DNA from: Planctomycetota bacterium
GTDB lineage: Bacteria; Planctomycetota; UBA8108; UBA1146
NCBI GenBank assembly: GCA_018694835.1
Contig: JABHOG010000100.1
Span: forward strand, 1 to 64,000
DNA: 64,000 bases
Direction of reading: 5' to 3'
Position 1 is the stretch's first letter. The number at the start of each line of letters is the position of its first letter. The notes beneath the pieces were generated by a model, which saw only the letters and a program-made list of their open reading frames with translations, had not been told where the DNA came from and ran no database searches. Of this stretch, positions 26,772 to 36,269 are shown in pieces. The translations under genes and the position numbers were made by a program.

Positions 26772-27965
26772 TCACTGTAACTGATCGGCGATGTCCGATA
26801 GCAGTGGACGGACCGCCTGAGTCATCAATGCTCGATTGGATCCTTCCCCGACCCGGGTCACGAACAGGTCAGCACTGTGTCGTGCCAACCCGAACTCGTC
26901 GAGGCTGGCCACTCCACCGCAAACCTCCATCGCATCCATCAGGAGCCTCGACGCAACACGGCTGCAATCGATCTTGACCTTTGCTGCCTGTTCACGCTTT
27001 ATCGATCCATCGTCATGACATCTCGCCAGATGCATCAGCCAGGTCAAATTTCTCTCCAGCGCGAGATCCATCTCCAGCACCACATCCTGAACGCGCTGAA
27101 AGCGACCGATCGGACCTCCGAATTGATCTCTCTGCTGAACATAAGTGCGAGTCTTGTCGAGGGCGAACGCCAGCGATCCCAGGGCCATCGATGCCACGAA
27201 CAATCGCCCACCATTGAGAGTCGTGACCATCACACGGAATCCTTCGTTGAGATCGCCTAGGATTTCAGCTTCGGTAGCCACGACGCCATCGAAGGTGATG
27301 GAGCCGGTGGAAGAAAGTGGCCAGACCGTCTTTCCTTCCATCTCCTGGTAATGCACTCCCTCGCGATCGATGGGAATGATGAAACAGGAACTTCGATGGC
27401 CATTTCGACCGGACGGATCGGTCAATGCATGGACCACGATGTGGCTCGACCATGCAGCGTTGGTACTCCAGCACTTCTCTCCGCGAAGGATGAAGTGATC
27501 TCCTTCACGAATGGCCACCACCTGCGGATTTGCGGCATCCGACCCTCGCCCCGGCTCAGACAATCCGAAACAGAACATCCGATCACCAGCCGCGAGTTCA
27601 GGCAGGTATTTCTCTTTTTGTTCATCGGTTCCGAACTTCAGCACCGGATTGGCTCCCAGTGAGACTGCAGCCCCAGGCGTGATGGCGATCGATGGACTCT
27701 GGTAAGAGAGTGCCAGACCCGCCAGTAGCAGATCTGTCATGCCGCCACCTTGACCGCCGTACTGTTCCGCGATCGGCAAGCCAAACACACCCATCGATCC
27801 CAGCTGCTCGATGACGTCATGAGGCAGAAGTTGATGAGATCGCTCCCAGCCGAGGATTTTGTCGGCTAGTTCTTCATCTGCAAATCGAGCCAACCCCTGG
27901 TAAAGAGCGAACCGCTCCTCCTCGACAAGAGGCTCCAGAAGTTGATCCAACCTTCTTTGATTCAT
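26772..27965 (-). CDS. Acyl-CoA dehydrogenase
   Basis: This 397-residue flavoenzyme of the acyl-CoA dehydrogenase family introduces a trans-2,3 double bond in acyl-CoA using FAD and passes electrons to ETF. It has FGLSEPGRGSDAA and KCWSTNAAWSSHI, the middle-domain flavin-contact blocks, and RDQFGGPIGRFQRVQ in the C-terminal helical domain. The catalytic base position is kept as Glu in VGEGSNRALM. AAGGAG lies five bases before the ATG. It is convergent with the tldD-like gene (10-bp gap) and has no beta-oxidation neighbours, so chain-length preference is unknown. Confidence 0.93.
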   Translation of the reverse strand: MNQRRLDQLLEPLVEEERFALYQGLARFADEELADKILGWERSHQLLPHDVIEQLGSMGVFGLPIAEQYGGQGGGMTDLLLAGLALSYQSPSIAITPGAAVSLGANPVLKFGTDEQKEKYLPELAAGDRMFCFGLSEPGRGSDAANPQVVAIREGDHFILRGEKCWSTNAAWSSHIVVHALTDPSGRNGHRSSCFIIPIDREGVHYQEMEGKTVWPLSSTGSITFDGVVATEAEILGDLNEGFRVMVTTLNGGRLFVASMALGSLAFALDKTRTYVQQRDQFGGPIGRFQRVQDVVLEMDLALERNLTWLMHLARCHDDGSIKREQAAKVKIDCSRVASRLLMDAMEVCGGVASLDEFGLARHSADLFVTRVGEGSNRALMTQAVRPLLSDIADQLQ

Positions 27966-28183
27966 GACACTCCTTGAGCCGCTACTCGTTTGATTCTGAC
28001 CCTCGTCTCCCCGGAGACCGATAGAGACCCATTCACCAGGTACAACGATCTCCTACCTGTCTGTTACACCAAGATCATGTCTCGGTCCATCCCCTCGATC
28101 ACCAGCAGAGTTGAATTGTTGGTGCTGAGGATCCAGAACTTCCCGTGATATCCTCCACTATTATCCAATGAAGGAGGTGTTCC

Positions 28184-30010
28184 ATGAGGATGCGTTTAGT
28201 TTCAATCCTGTTGACCAGTTTCTTCTCATTCCTGTCGATCACTGCGACCCCTGTCACTGCGCAGACTTGCCCGACAAACCTACAAGCGTTTCCAGACTAT
28301 GGCCAGAACCTGATGGTCATCGAATGGAATCTTTCAGTCGCCGGTAACGCTGCAGCAGAATTCCAGATTTTCAGGGGTGACCAGTGGATCGCTACCGTCG
28401 ACGGGCTCTCGAATACTACGATCGACGACCTGTCGACCCTCACGGCCAACAGGATCCATCTACTCGACTACTCCGTGGTCACCATCGGAACCGCCACACC
28501 CTGTGCTGACATGACAGCGCGAGGTACTTACTCCACCGGAAGCATCGCATTGTTCGAGGATTTCGAAAACTACTCCTCGGATATCGAACTGGAGAGTGTC
28601 GGAGGCTGGGCCATCGTCGACGAAAATTCTCCAATTGAAGATTCCACATGGACCCTGACCAACCCACTGGGAAGACAGCATCCTCCACGAATCGATGGTC
28701 ATTCGACCCGCGGCGGTTTCATCATCTCCGATAGCGATTTCGGCGGCACCACCAACAGCAACCCCATCGGTTCAGGAATGTCACATGACATCTGGACGCC
28801 AACCATCGACTGCTCTGCGATGGACCAGGTGGTCCTTCACGCTTCTGTCTGTGCCCAGCTCAATGACAACGGGAATGCAATTTTTGACATCGATGTCACC
28901 ACCGATGGAGGGAGCAACTGGCAGAACGCATTTCGCCGCATCGCACCGACTCGGGTCTCCACCGCACCGCTGGCTCGCACCGATAATGCCGACGGGGTCT
29001 ATCAATATCTGGAGGTCAACTTGACCCAGTTCGCTGCGGGGGAATCGACGGTGCGGGTCCGGTTCCGTCACTTCGAGCCCAACTGGGACTGGTGGATCGC
29101 TGTCGACGACGTATTGATCGACAACATCTGCGTCGCCGGGGGCGGTCAGACCACCCTGCTGCCGACAGAGGATTTTTCTTCAGGCATACCGCCGACCTGG
29201 CAGATCGCCGGGCTCAATGTGAACTCGCCCATCGACAGCTGGAACACCGAGGATCCCTGTAATCGATCGATCACCGCCAATAATGGTGGGGTCTTTCCCT
29301 ACCTCGCTGGCAAGGCGGTCAACCGACTGGGGGACTTCTTCGCCATCCTCGATTCGGACTGCAACCCTGACCCGACGGAGGATGAGCGATTGATCACTCC
29401 TGTCGTCGATTGCTCAGCGCAAGAACATGTATACCTTCACTTCGACTCGGAATGGATGCCGTACTTCTCGGAAGAAGTCGAAGTGTTACTGAGCCTGGAT
29501 GGTGGAGTTTCGTTCATTCAGCCGGCGATCTTCAAAGCACCGACCGATACCTCTCCGGAGCCCGACAATGATCCCCTCTTCGGCCACTTTGTGCTCGAGG
29601 AGCCACGTGCAGCAGGCGAATCGGAAGTCGCGTTCTTGTTCAAGTACACCAGCCCTGGCAACCAATGGTGGTGGGCCATCGACAATGTCGCCATCACCGC
29701 CGGTGAGTATGCGACGGCTCCCACCGTCGGCTCACAGTTTCTTCGTGGAGATTGCAACTCGGACGCATCCTTCAATATCGCCGATTGCGTGTTCTTGCTC
29801 GCCTCGCTCTTCAGCGGAGGGCCAGCCAGCGACTGTGCCGATTCATGTGATATGAACGATGACGGATCGAGGAACATCGCCGACGCCATCACCGGCCTGG
29901 GAACTCTCTTTTCCGGCGGATCGCCACTGCCAGATCCTGGCAGCATCGCCTGTGGCATCGATCCAACAGACGATGGATTGATCTGCGATCCCACCGCAGC
30001 TTGCCCCTGA
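28184..30010 (+). CDS. Exported multi-domain protein with dockerin-like C-terminus
   Basis: The 608-residue product has a signal peptide (1-26, ending VTAQ). A fibronectin type III-like domain follows (about 27-120). Two related beta-sandwich domains come next (about 120-320 and 330-510), each beginning FEDFEN or TEDFSSG and ending with WWIAVDDVLI or WWWAIDNVAI, as in MAM or jelly-roll adhesion modules. The tail has two dockerin-like repeats (RGDCNSDASFNIAD and DMNDDGSRNIAD) and ends CGIDPTDDGLIC then CP, matching the tail of the pentaheme cytochrome. It is probably a cell-surface protein. AAGGAGG lies upstream of the ATG, and a TATTAT that could be a -10 box lies at 28159. Confidence 0.85.
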   Translation: MRMRLVSILLTSFFSFLSITATPVTAQTCPTNLQAFPDYGQNLMVIEWNLSVAGNAAAEFQIFRGDQWIATVDGLSNTTIDDLSTLTANRIHLLDYSVVTIGTATPCADMTARGTYSTGSIALFEDFENYSSDIELESVGGWAIVDENSPIEDSTWTLTNPLGRQHPPRIDGHSTRGGFIISDSDFGGTTNSNPIGSGMSHDIWTPTIDCSAMDQVVLHASVCAQLNDNGNAIFDIDVTTDGGSNWQNAFRRIAPTRVSTAPLARTDNADGVYQYLEVNLTQFAAGESTVRVRFRHFEPNWDWWIAVDDVLIDNICVAGGGQTTLLPTEDFSSGIPPTWQIAGLNVNSPIDSWNTEDPCNRSITANNGGVFPYLAGKAVNRLGDFFAILDSDCNPDPTEDERLITPVVDCSAQEHVYLHFDSEWMPYFSEEVEVLLSLDGGVSFIQPAIFKAPTDTSPEPDNDPLFGHFVLEEPRAAGESEVAFLFKYTSPGNQWWWAIDNVAITAGEYATAPTVGSQFLRGDCNSDASFNIADCVFLLASLFSGGPASDCADSCDMNDDGSRNIADAITGLGTLFSGGSPLPDPGSIACGIDPTDDGLICDPTAACP

Positions 30011-30103
30011 TCTGCCGGGCTCTCCTCTCGACTCCCTGCGCTCGATCGAGCATGATCTTGAATCGACGACTCGTTCGATCCTGACACCCCTGGAGGAGGC
30101 TAG

Positions 30104-32380
30104 ATGAGCGCTACAAGAACCTCGACATGGCAGATCGCATCGCTGATCTCGCTGCAGTGGATGCTGCTACTGAGCCCCCTCGGGGCCCAGCAACCACCGA
30201 ACCATGTGGGGCGGAAAGTATGCGCCAGTTGTCACCCAGGAGAGCATTCCCTCTGGGGCGGCTCCCATCATGATCTCGCCATGCTGGAAGTGAACGATCC
30301 CGCCTCACGGGCCCCCTTCGACGGCACCGAGATCTCATCGGGCGGAGTCCTGTCCCGCTTCTTGATGGTCGATGAGCGGCCGGTGATCGAAGTCGAGGAC
30401 TCCGCTGGGCAACAATCGCTGCCGGTTCGCTACTTCTTCGGCACCAGTCCCTGCCAGCAAGTCCTGGTCGACGGAGCGAAGGGAAGGATGCAATCGTATC
30501 CCATCGCATGGGCGACACCGGAAGCGAAGGGAGGCGCCCGCTGGTACCCACTCTTCCCCGAGGAAAAAACACCTCCGGGCGATCCTCTGCACTGGTCCGG
30601 AGTTCTCAACAACTGGAATCACATGTGTGCAGAATGCCACTCGACGGGAATGGTCAAGAACTACGATATCGAGAGTGATTCCTTTTCTACTCACTGGCAG
30701 GAACTCGATGTTTCCTGTGAAGCGTGTCACGGACCCGGAAGTAATCATGTGAACTGGGCCAGATCATCGAAAAAGGATGATGATGGAGAGAAAAGAACTC
30801 CACTCCCACAGATGGGATTAACGGTTCAGTTCCAGCGAGATTCAGCGACCTGGGTTCGTCCTGAGGGAGAAAAGGTCGCTCGAAGAAGCATCCGCAGGAC
30901 CCATCATGATGAAACCGAGACCTGTGCACGGTGTCACTCTCGCCGTACAGCACTGGTAGACGGATCGGTGCCTGGAGCTCCGCTATCCGATACTCACCTG
31001 CTGAGCCTGCTCGATGCCACTCTCTACCACCCCGATGGCCAGATCCTCGATGAAGTCTATGTCCATGGATCATTCCTTCAGAGTCGCATGTACGCAGAGG
31101 GGGTCACCTGCTCCGACTGCCACGAGCCCCACAGTGGAAAACTCCACATCGAAGGGAACTCTCTCTGCGTCGGTTGCCACGATCCAGCCATCTACGATCT
31201 ACCAGATCATCATCATCACGCGCCCGAGAGTGCCGGCGCTTCCTGCATCGAATGCCACATGGTTTCGCGCACATACATGGGAGTCGATCCTCGCCGTGAT
31301 CACTCCTTTCGGGTTCCTCGACCTGATCTGTCGATTCGCCTCGGCACTCCCAATGCCTGCAACGATTGCCATCAGGATCGAGAAGTTCACTGGGCTGCTG
31401 AGAAGGTGATGGAGTGGTTTCCCGATGGACGTGGGGATGATTTCCACTGGGGCGAAGCACTCCATGCCGCCAGAAACAACTCTCCTGTGGCACCCGAATT
31501 GATCCGCATGGTGCTCGAAGACGAGAAGACCCCCAGCATCGTTCGCGCCACTGCCTTGGCAGAACTGACTCCGTTCCTTGACCGAACCAACTCTGATCTA
31601 CTTTCCCGGAGCTTCACCGATTCTGATCCACTGGTGCGACGCCAGGCAGCGCTGGCACTCGACGGCCTTCCCCTCGAGCAGACCTATGGAGTCCTGCTCG
31701 ATCTTCTCGGTGATTCGAGTCGCATCGTTCGCACTGTCGCGGCGGAATTGCTCTCACCGATTCAACGCGAACTCTCCGAAGATCCACAAGGCGCCGGACT
31801 ACAACTGAGTCGGGTGCTGGCGGAGTACATCTCGATGCAAGAGGTCAACGGTGATCGCCCCGAATCCCATGTCAATCTGGGAGCACTGGCAAGCAGAAGG
31901 GGGGACCTGAAGGAGGCAGTTCGTTGCTACAAAGAAGCACTGAAGAGAACTCCTTCCTTTGGACCCGCTTCCGTCAACCTCGCCGACGCACTTCGAGTTC
32001 TCGACCGCGATCCCGAAGGAATCGAGGTGCTACAGCAGGCGATCGATAGGGTTCCAGACGATGCAGGATTGCATCACGCCATCGGTCTGGCGCTGGTGCG
32101 GGTCGGCAAGAAAGAGCAGGCCCTGCAGTCACTGGGACAGGCGGTGACATTGGCTCCTCAATCTCCACGCTACGCTCTGGTCCACGCAGTGGCGCTGGAA
32201 GATGGAGGTCAGCGAGTACTGGCCATCGCAGCACTGGAAAAAGCACTGCAGCTGCACCCCACAGATCGCTGGTTATTAGCGGCGAAACAGGAGTTTATCG
32301 ACAAGGAAAAGTCTATCGACACGGGAGAGAGCAGTACCAGCCCGCTTCCGGCGACTCCAGAAAAGAAAGCCAGCAACTAG
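30104..32380 (+). CDS. Exported octaheme cytochrome c with HEAT and TPR domains
   Basis: The 758-residue product has a signal peptide (to about residue 28) and eight CxxCH motifs: CASCH, CAECH, CEACH, CARCH, CSDCH, CVGCH, CIECH and CNDCH. The haem region (about 35-430) is followed by HEAT-like repeats (about 455-560, ALAELTPFLDR and DPLVRRQAALALDGL) and then at least three TPR units (about 575-725, VNLGALASRRGDLKEAVRCY). The layout suggests an electron-transfer protein that docks to partners through its C-terminal solenoid. GGAGGAGG precedes the ATG. Its stop shares the palindrome CTAG with the stop of the convergent YgiQ gene. Confidence 0.88.
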   Translation: MSATRTSTWQIASLISLQWMLLLSPLGAQQPPNHVGRKVCASCHPGEHSLWGGSHHDLAMLEVNDPASRAPFDGTEISSGGVLSRFLMVDERPVIEVEDSAGQQSLPVRYFFGTSPCQQVLVDGAKGRMQSYPIAWATPEAKGGARWYPLFPEEKTPPGDPLHWSGVLNNWNHMCAECHSTGMVKNYDIESDSFSTHWQELDVSCEACHGPGSNHVNWARSSKKDDDGEKRTPLPQMGLTVQFQRDSATWVRPEGEKVARRSIRRTHHDETETCARCHSRRTALVDGSVPGAPLSDTHLLSLLDATLYHPDGQILDEVYVHGSFLQSRMYAEGVTCSDCHEPHSGKLHIEGNSLCVGCHDPAIYDLPDHHHHAPESAGASCIECHMVSRTYMGVDPRRDHSFRVPRPDLSIRLGTPNACNDCHQDREVHWAAEKVMEWFPDGRGDDFHWGEALHAARNNSPVAPELIRMVLEDEKTPSIVRATALAELTPFLDRTNSDLLSRSFTDSDPLVRRQAALALDGLPLEQTYGVLLDLLGDSSRIVRTVAAELLSPIQRELSEDPQGAGLQLSRVLAEYISMQEVNGDRPESHVNLGALASRRGDLKEAVRCYKEALKRTPSFGPASVNLADALRVLDRDPEGIEVLQQAIDRVPDDAGLHHAIGLALVRVGKKEQALQSLGQAVTLAPQSPRYALVHAVALEDGGQRVLAIAALEKALQLHPTDRWLLAAKQEFIDKEKSIDTGESSTSPLPATPEKKASN

Positions 32381-34449
32381 TCTCGCCGCGGTCGACGCAC
32401 GACACCCCGACCAGAACGGCGTCCGCCTTTGCGATCGGAGGGATTACCTTGTGGCTTTCTGCCACCTTTGCGTGGCGATGCCTTCCCCGCTCCACCCGCT
32501 CTATCGTGGGTCGACACCAGTGCTCCCGGGTGATCCCCGATCAGATCGTCGCGGCCACTCTCTCGCAGCATCTCTCGAACCAGAAGCCGATTCTCCGGCT
32601 TCCACCACTGCAGCATCGCCCGTTGCTTGCGCTTGTTTCTCATCTTCTTCTCGACGAAGACCGGTTTCATCCGGGTCGGGTCGATTCCCGTCCACCACAT
32701 GCAGGTGGCCGGCGTTCCAGGTGTGGGAATGAAGTCCTGAACCTGCTGTGGCTTGAGGTGACGTGCTTCCAGGAACTCTGCAATCTGAACCGCAGCGTCT
32801 TGCTCGCAACCTGGATGGCTAGAGACGAAGTAAGGCACCAGATATTGCTCCTTACCCGCACGATCACTCGCCTCATCGAATCGCTTCTCGAATTCGATGT
32901 AAGTGTCCATTCCCGGCTTCTTCATCAATCGTAGAGTTTCTTCATCGATGTGCTCGGGTGCGACCTTGAGGTGTCCTCCCACATGATGGGCAGCGAGATC
33001 ATCGATGTATTCCTGATCGAGGTTTGCCAGATCCATTCTCACGCCGGAAGCCACATGAACCATCTTGACGCCGTCTGACTCCCGGACCTTTTTCATCAAC
33101 TTCTTCACCGGACCATGGTCTGTACCCAACAACTTGCACACGGTCGGATGAACGCAAGACGGTCGGCGACAACGAGATTCAATCTCCGGCCGAGTGCACT
33201 GCATCCTGTACATGTTGGCGGTCGGTCCGCCCAGGTCACTGATGACACCCTTGTATCCATCCAGTTGCTTCAATGCAGCGACCTCTTCCAGGACGCTCTC
33301 TTCACTTCTCGATGACACGGCTCGGCCCTGGTGTTCTGTGATGGCACAGAAGGTACAGCCGCCAAAACAACCCCTCATGATGTTGATGGAAAACTTGACC
33401 GTCTCGTGAGCGGGTATCTTCTCTCCACCATATTCCGGATGAGGCTCCTTGGTGTAGGGAAGAGCGAAGATCGCATCGAGCTCCGCAGTGGAGAGGGCTT
33501 TCATCGGGCGATTGACGATCACCGTCTGTTCTGCATGGCGCTGGACCAAAATCGGAGCGGTGTCGGGATTCTGTTCCCGATGAAAGATGTGCTGTGCACG
33601 GGCAAATCGTTCCTTGCTGTGCTCGTCTTCGCCGCGAATCTCATCAAAGGATGGCAACTCCTGAGCAATCTCTGGTTTGCATTGATACTGCTCCCACCAG
33701 GGTGTGCCCTCTTGCCACGTCGACTCCTCGACGAAATGGGGACGGCCATGCTTTCCGATGCCATATGCCGTTCCTGGAACATCTCGAATCGATTCGATCG
33801 GCTCACCCTTCTCCAGTCTCTCGACGATGGTCACCAGGGCCTGCTCACCCATTCCGTAGACAGCGATATCACTCCTCGAATCGAGAATGAGTGATCGCTT
33901 GACCTTCTCCGACCAGTAATCGATATGTACCATTCTTCTCATCGAAACCTCGACACCCCCGGCGATGATGGGAACGTCTCGGAAGGCTTCACGGCACCGT
34001 TGCGAGTAAACGATGGTGGCTCCATCGGGACGAAGGCCCGCCTTTCCTCCCGGTGAGTACAGATCATCGGAACGGGGTCTCTTGTGAGCGGTGTAGTGAT
34101 TGAGATGTGAATCGAGGTTTCCTGCGGAGACCAACCATGCGATTCGTGGCGCCCCGAACTTGCGGAACGGCTCGACCGACTTCCAGTCCGGCTGGGCCAA
34201 GATCGCCACCCGATATCCGCGAGCTTCGAGCAGGCGACCGATCACGGCATTGGCAAATGAGGGGTGGTCGACATAGGCGTCTCCGGTGACCAGCACGAAG
34301 TCGATTCCATGACGGACCGGGTCATCGGCCTCTCCTGGAGCGGGAAGCCAGCCTTTCTCGACGCATTCCTTCACCGTCATCGATAGATACTGGGGCTCCG
34401 AGGAGGTGCGAGCGGCGGAGGATCGTGGTTTTCGTGACGCTGGGGACAT
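32377..34449 (-). CDS. YgiQ-family radical SAM protein
   Basis: This 690-residue protein of the UPF0313/YgiQ family begins PASRKPRSSAARTSSEP. An N-terminal domain leads to the radical SAM cluster motif CFGGCTFC in INIMRGCFGGCTFCAI, with HQGR following. The C-terminal domain carries FIPTPGTPATCMWWTGIDP, typical of YgiQ. The last 45 residues are rich in Lys, Arg and Gly, a probable nucleic-acid-binding tail. The reaction of YgiQ proteins is not known. I set the start at ATG 34449; the track ORF runs about 80 residues further upstream over the rluA-like gene region without homology. Confidence 0.9.
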   Translation of the reverse strand: MSPASRKPRSSAARTSSEPQYLSMTVKECVEKGWLPAPGEADDPVRHGIDFVLVTGDAYVDHPSFANAVIGRLLEARGYRVAILAQPDWKSVEPFRKFGAPRIAWLVSAGNLDSHLNHYTAHKRPRSDDLYSPGGKAGLRPDGATIVYSQRCREAFRDVPIIAGGVEVSMRRMVHIDYWSEKVKRSLILDSRSDIAVYGMGEQALVTIVERLEKGEPIESIRDVPGTAYGIGKHGRPHFVEESTWQEGTPWWEQYQCKPEIAQELPSFDEIRGEDEHSKERFARAQHIFHREQNPDTAPILVQRHAEQTVIVNRPMKALSTAELDAIFALPYTKEPHPEYGGEKIPAHETVKFSINIMRGCFGGCTFCAITEHQGRAVSSRSEESVLEEVAALKQLDGYKGVISDLGGPTANMYRMQCTRPEIESRCRRPSCVHPTVCKLLGTDHGPVKKLMKKVRESDGVKMVHVASGVRMDLANLDQEYIDDLAAHHVGGHLKVAPEHIDEETLRLMKKPGMDTYIEFEKRFDEASDRAGKEQYLVPYFVSSHPGCEQDAAVQIAEFLEARHLKPQQVQDFIPTPGTPATCMWWTGIDPTRMKPVFVEKKMRNKRKQRAMLQWWKPENRLLVREMLRESGRDDLIGDHPGALVSTHDRAGGAGKASPRKGGRKPQGNPSDRKGGRRSGRGVVRRPRRD

Positions 34450-34704
34450 CGGGTCCACCACCAATCTGTCGACCGAATGCCGAGAACGGCTGCGGTCTCT
34501 GGAGCAGCATCCCGGGGAGCACAAGGGCTTGCCGAGATGGGCTGAGTGTCCTGTGAACGGTCCACATTTCGACGACACTGCATCGGCTCTAAACCTGTCA
34601 AGCACAGCGGTCGATCGAATAAGATTACCAGGAATCCACTTCCTGGTCGAGCATCGCTGGACAATCCGCAGTCGAAGATGCAGCATCTAGGGCCTGGAGG
34701 TCGT

Positions 34705-35625
34705 TTGAACCAAAACACAAGGAACTGGCAAGCGCAGCAGGCTGGCCGGGCGTTACAGGCTGAAGTCCACTCTCAGATGGAACTCCCCCATCGTCGCGTC
34801 AAGGACATCATCCGGCGCGGTGGTGTCAAGGTTTCCGGCCATGTCGTGATGGATCCAGGATTCCGACTTCAGGTCGGTGACTCCATCGAGGCCGATCCAG
34901 AGCCGATGAAGTTTCGAACTGCCCAGCGAAAGTTGCTCTCCAAGGGACTGGAAATTCTGCACCAGGACCGTCATGTCCTCGTAGTCAACAAGCCCTCTGG
35001 CCTGCTCACCGTTCCCACAGATGAAGACGAAAATGAAATCTGCCTGCTCGGTGAGATCTCCAGGAAACTGCGAAAAGAAGGGGAGAAGCGTCCAGCACTC
35101 TTTGTCGTCCAGCGTCTCGACCGCTTTACCAGCGGGGTGATCACGATTGCAAGAACCCCGGATGCGAAAGAGGGACTTCGACGACAACTGAAGAGTAGAA
35201 AGATGAATCGTCGCTATCTGGCCATCAGCCAGGGTATTTCGAGTTCATCGGAGGGCACCATCACGCGGTCCCTCTCGGAAGACCCTCGTACGTTGAAGAT
35301 GCGAATCGCTCGCAGGGAGGACGAAGGGATAGAAGCGATCACAAGGTGGAAGAAACTACATGTCCAGGGTGACCACCAGTTGATCGAGGCACGCCTGGAG
35401 ACCGGACGCAGGAACCAGATCCGGGTCCACCTGACGAGCATCGGGTTGCCCATCATCGGAGACACCCGGTATGGCGTTTCCTCACCATGGATCGACCGAC
35501 CAGCCTTGCACGCTGAATCCCTCTCGTTCCATCACCCGGTCAGCCAGCAAGAATACTCGTTCCAGGTCAAGCCTCCCGAGGATTTCCTGAGAGCGCTGGA
35601 CGCGATTTCGATCCCGGCTCCCTAG
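34705..35625 (+). CDS. RluA-family pseudouridine synthase
   Basis: This 306-residue enzyme isomerises uridine to pseudouridine in rRNA or tRNA. An S4-like RNA-binding region (about 30-65, HRRVKDIIRRGGVKVSG) precedes the catalytic domain. The catalytic aspartate is in VQRLDRFTSGV (the RLDxxTSG motif). VVNKPSGLLTVP and TGRRNQIRVHL are also diagnostic. I chose TTG 34705 because GGAGGT lies five bases upstream; ATG 34678 is in frame but lacks such a site. It is divergent from YgiQ. Confidence 0.92.
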   Translation: MNQNTRNWQAQQAGRALQAEVHSQMELPHRRVKDIIRRGGVKVSGHVVMDPGFRLQVGDSIEADPEPMKFRTAQRKLLSKGLEILHQDRHVLVVNKPSGLLTVPTDEDENEICLLGEISRKLRKEGEKRPALFVVQRLDRFTSGVITIARTPDAKEGLRRQLKSRKMNRRYLAISQGISSSSEGTITRSLSEDPRTLKMRIARREDEGIEAITRWKKLHVQGDHQLIEARLETGRRNQIRVHLTSIGLPIIGDTRYGVSSPWIDRPALHAESLSFHHPVSQQEYSFQVKPPEDFLRALDAISIPAP

Positions 35626-35657
35626 GCTTCCTTCATTCGCTGGACCGACTTCGCTCA

Positions 35658-36269
35658 CTAGTCTCCCAAGATGTTCCTGAAGGTCAGGTTGATACGCTCC
35701 GTCGGAGCATTTTTTCCACGCCGACGAGGAATCGAATGGACCCAGTGCTGCTGAGTTTCCCCCTCCATGATCAGTAGTGATCCGGGTTGAAGTGCGATCT
35801 TGACCCGATCTAGATCTTTCCGAGTTCGATGCTTCATGCAGAAATCACGAGTGGCCCCGAAGCTGATAGATGCGATACACGGCTCAGGTCCCAGTTCCGG
35901 CTCGTCATCACTGTGCCACCCCATCGCATCGTCTCCATTTCGATAGCAGTTTCCCAACACCGAGTTGAACTGCAGATCCTCCCGGAATCTTCCCAGGCGA
36001 TTGCGCAGTTCCTCGAGAGCAGCGGTCCAGGGATGTGGGGAATGGTCCGTTCCTGAATAGCGATAGGAAGCCGCGTGATCGCCGTGCCAGGCTTCAAGAC
36101 GGGGAATCAGATGCCTTTTGCCAAACACAGTGATGTGCTGCTGGCTCCATTGCATCTGTTCTCTAAGTTGCTGGTGAATGCGATGCTGGTCTGCATCGTC
36201 AAGGAAATCAGCGGCGTACCGGATGGAAGCCCCCGGCATCAAAGCGAGGGCTTCCATCTGGTCACTCAT
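35658..36269 (-). CDS. AlkB-like 2-oxoglutarate/Fe(II) dioxygenase
   Basis: This 203-residue protein resembles the AlkB homologue 2/3 type. Iron ligands are visible as HSD in GWHSDDEPELG and the distal His in QHWVHSIPR. The 2-oxoglutarate-binding arginine is in ERINLTFR, and NSVLGNCYRNGDD is the usual preceding block. Such enzymes repair N-alkylated bases in DNA or RNA by oxidative demethylation. The ATG overlaps the stop of the thioredoxin-like gene upstream (ATGA), so translation is probably coupled. Third gene of the FHA-thioredoxin-AlkB unit. Confidence 0.92.
   Translation of the reverse strand: MSDQMEALALMPGASIRYAADFLDDADQHRIHQQLREQMQWSQQHITVFGKRHLIPRLEAWHGDHAASYRYSGTDHSPHPWTAALEELRNRLGRFREDLQFNSVLGNCYRNGDDAMGWHSDDEPELGPEPCIASISFGATRDFCMKHRTRKDLDRVKIALQPGSLLIMEGETQQHWVHSIPRRRGKNAPTERINLTFRNILGD

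Noticed and set aside
34450-34686. N-terminal extension of the YgiQ ORF
   Set aside because: The extra 79 residues are Arg/Ser/Cys-rich with no family resemblance and overlap the upstream region of the divergent rluA-like gene.
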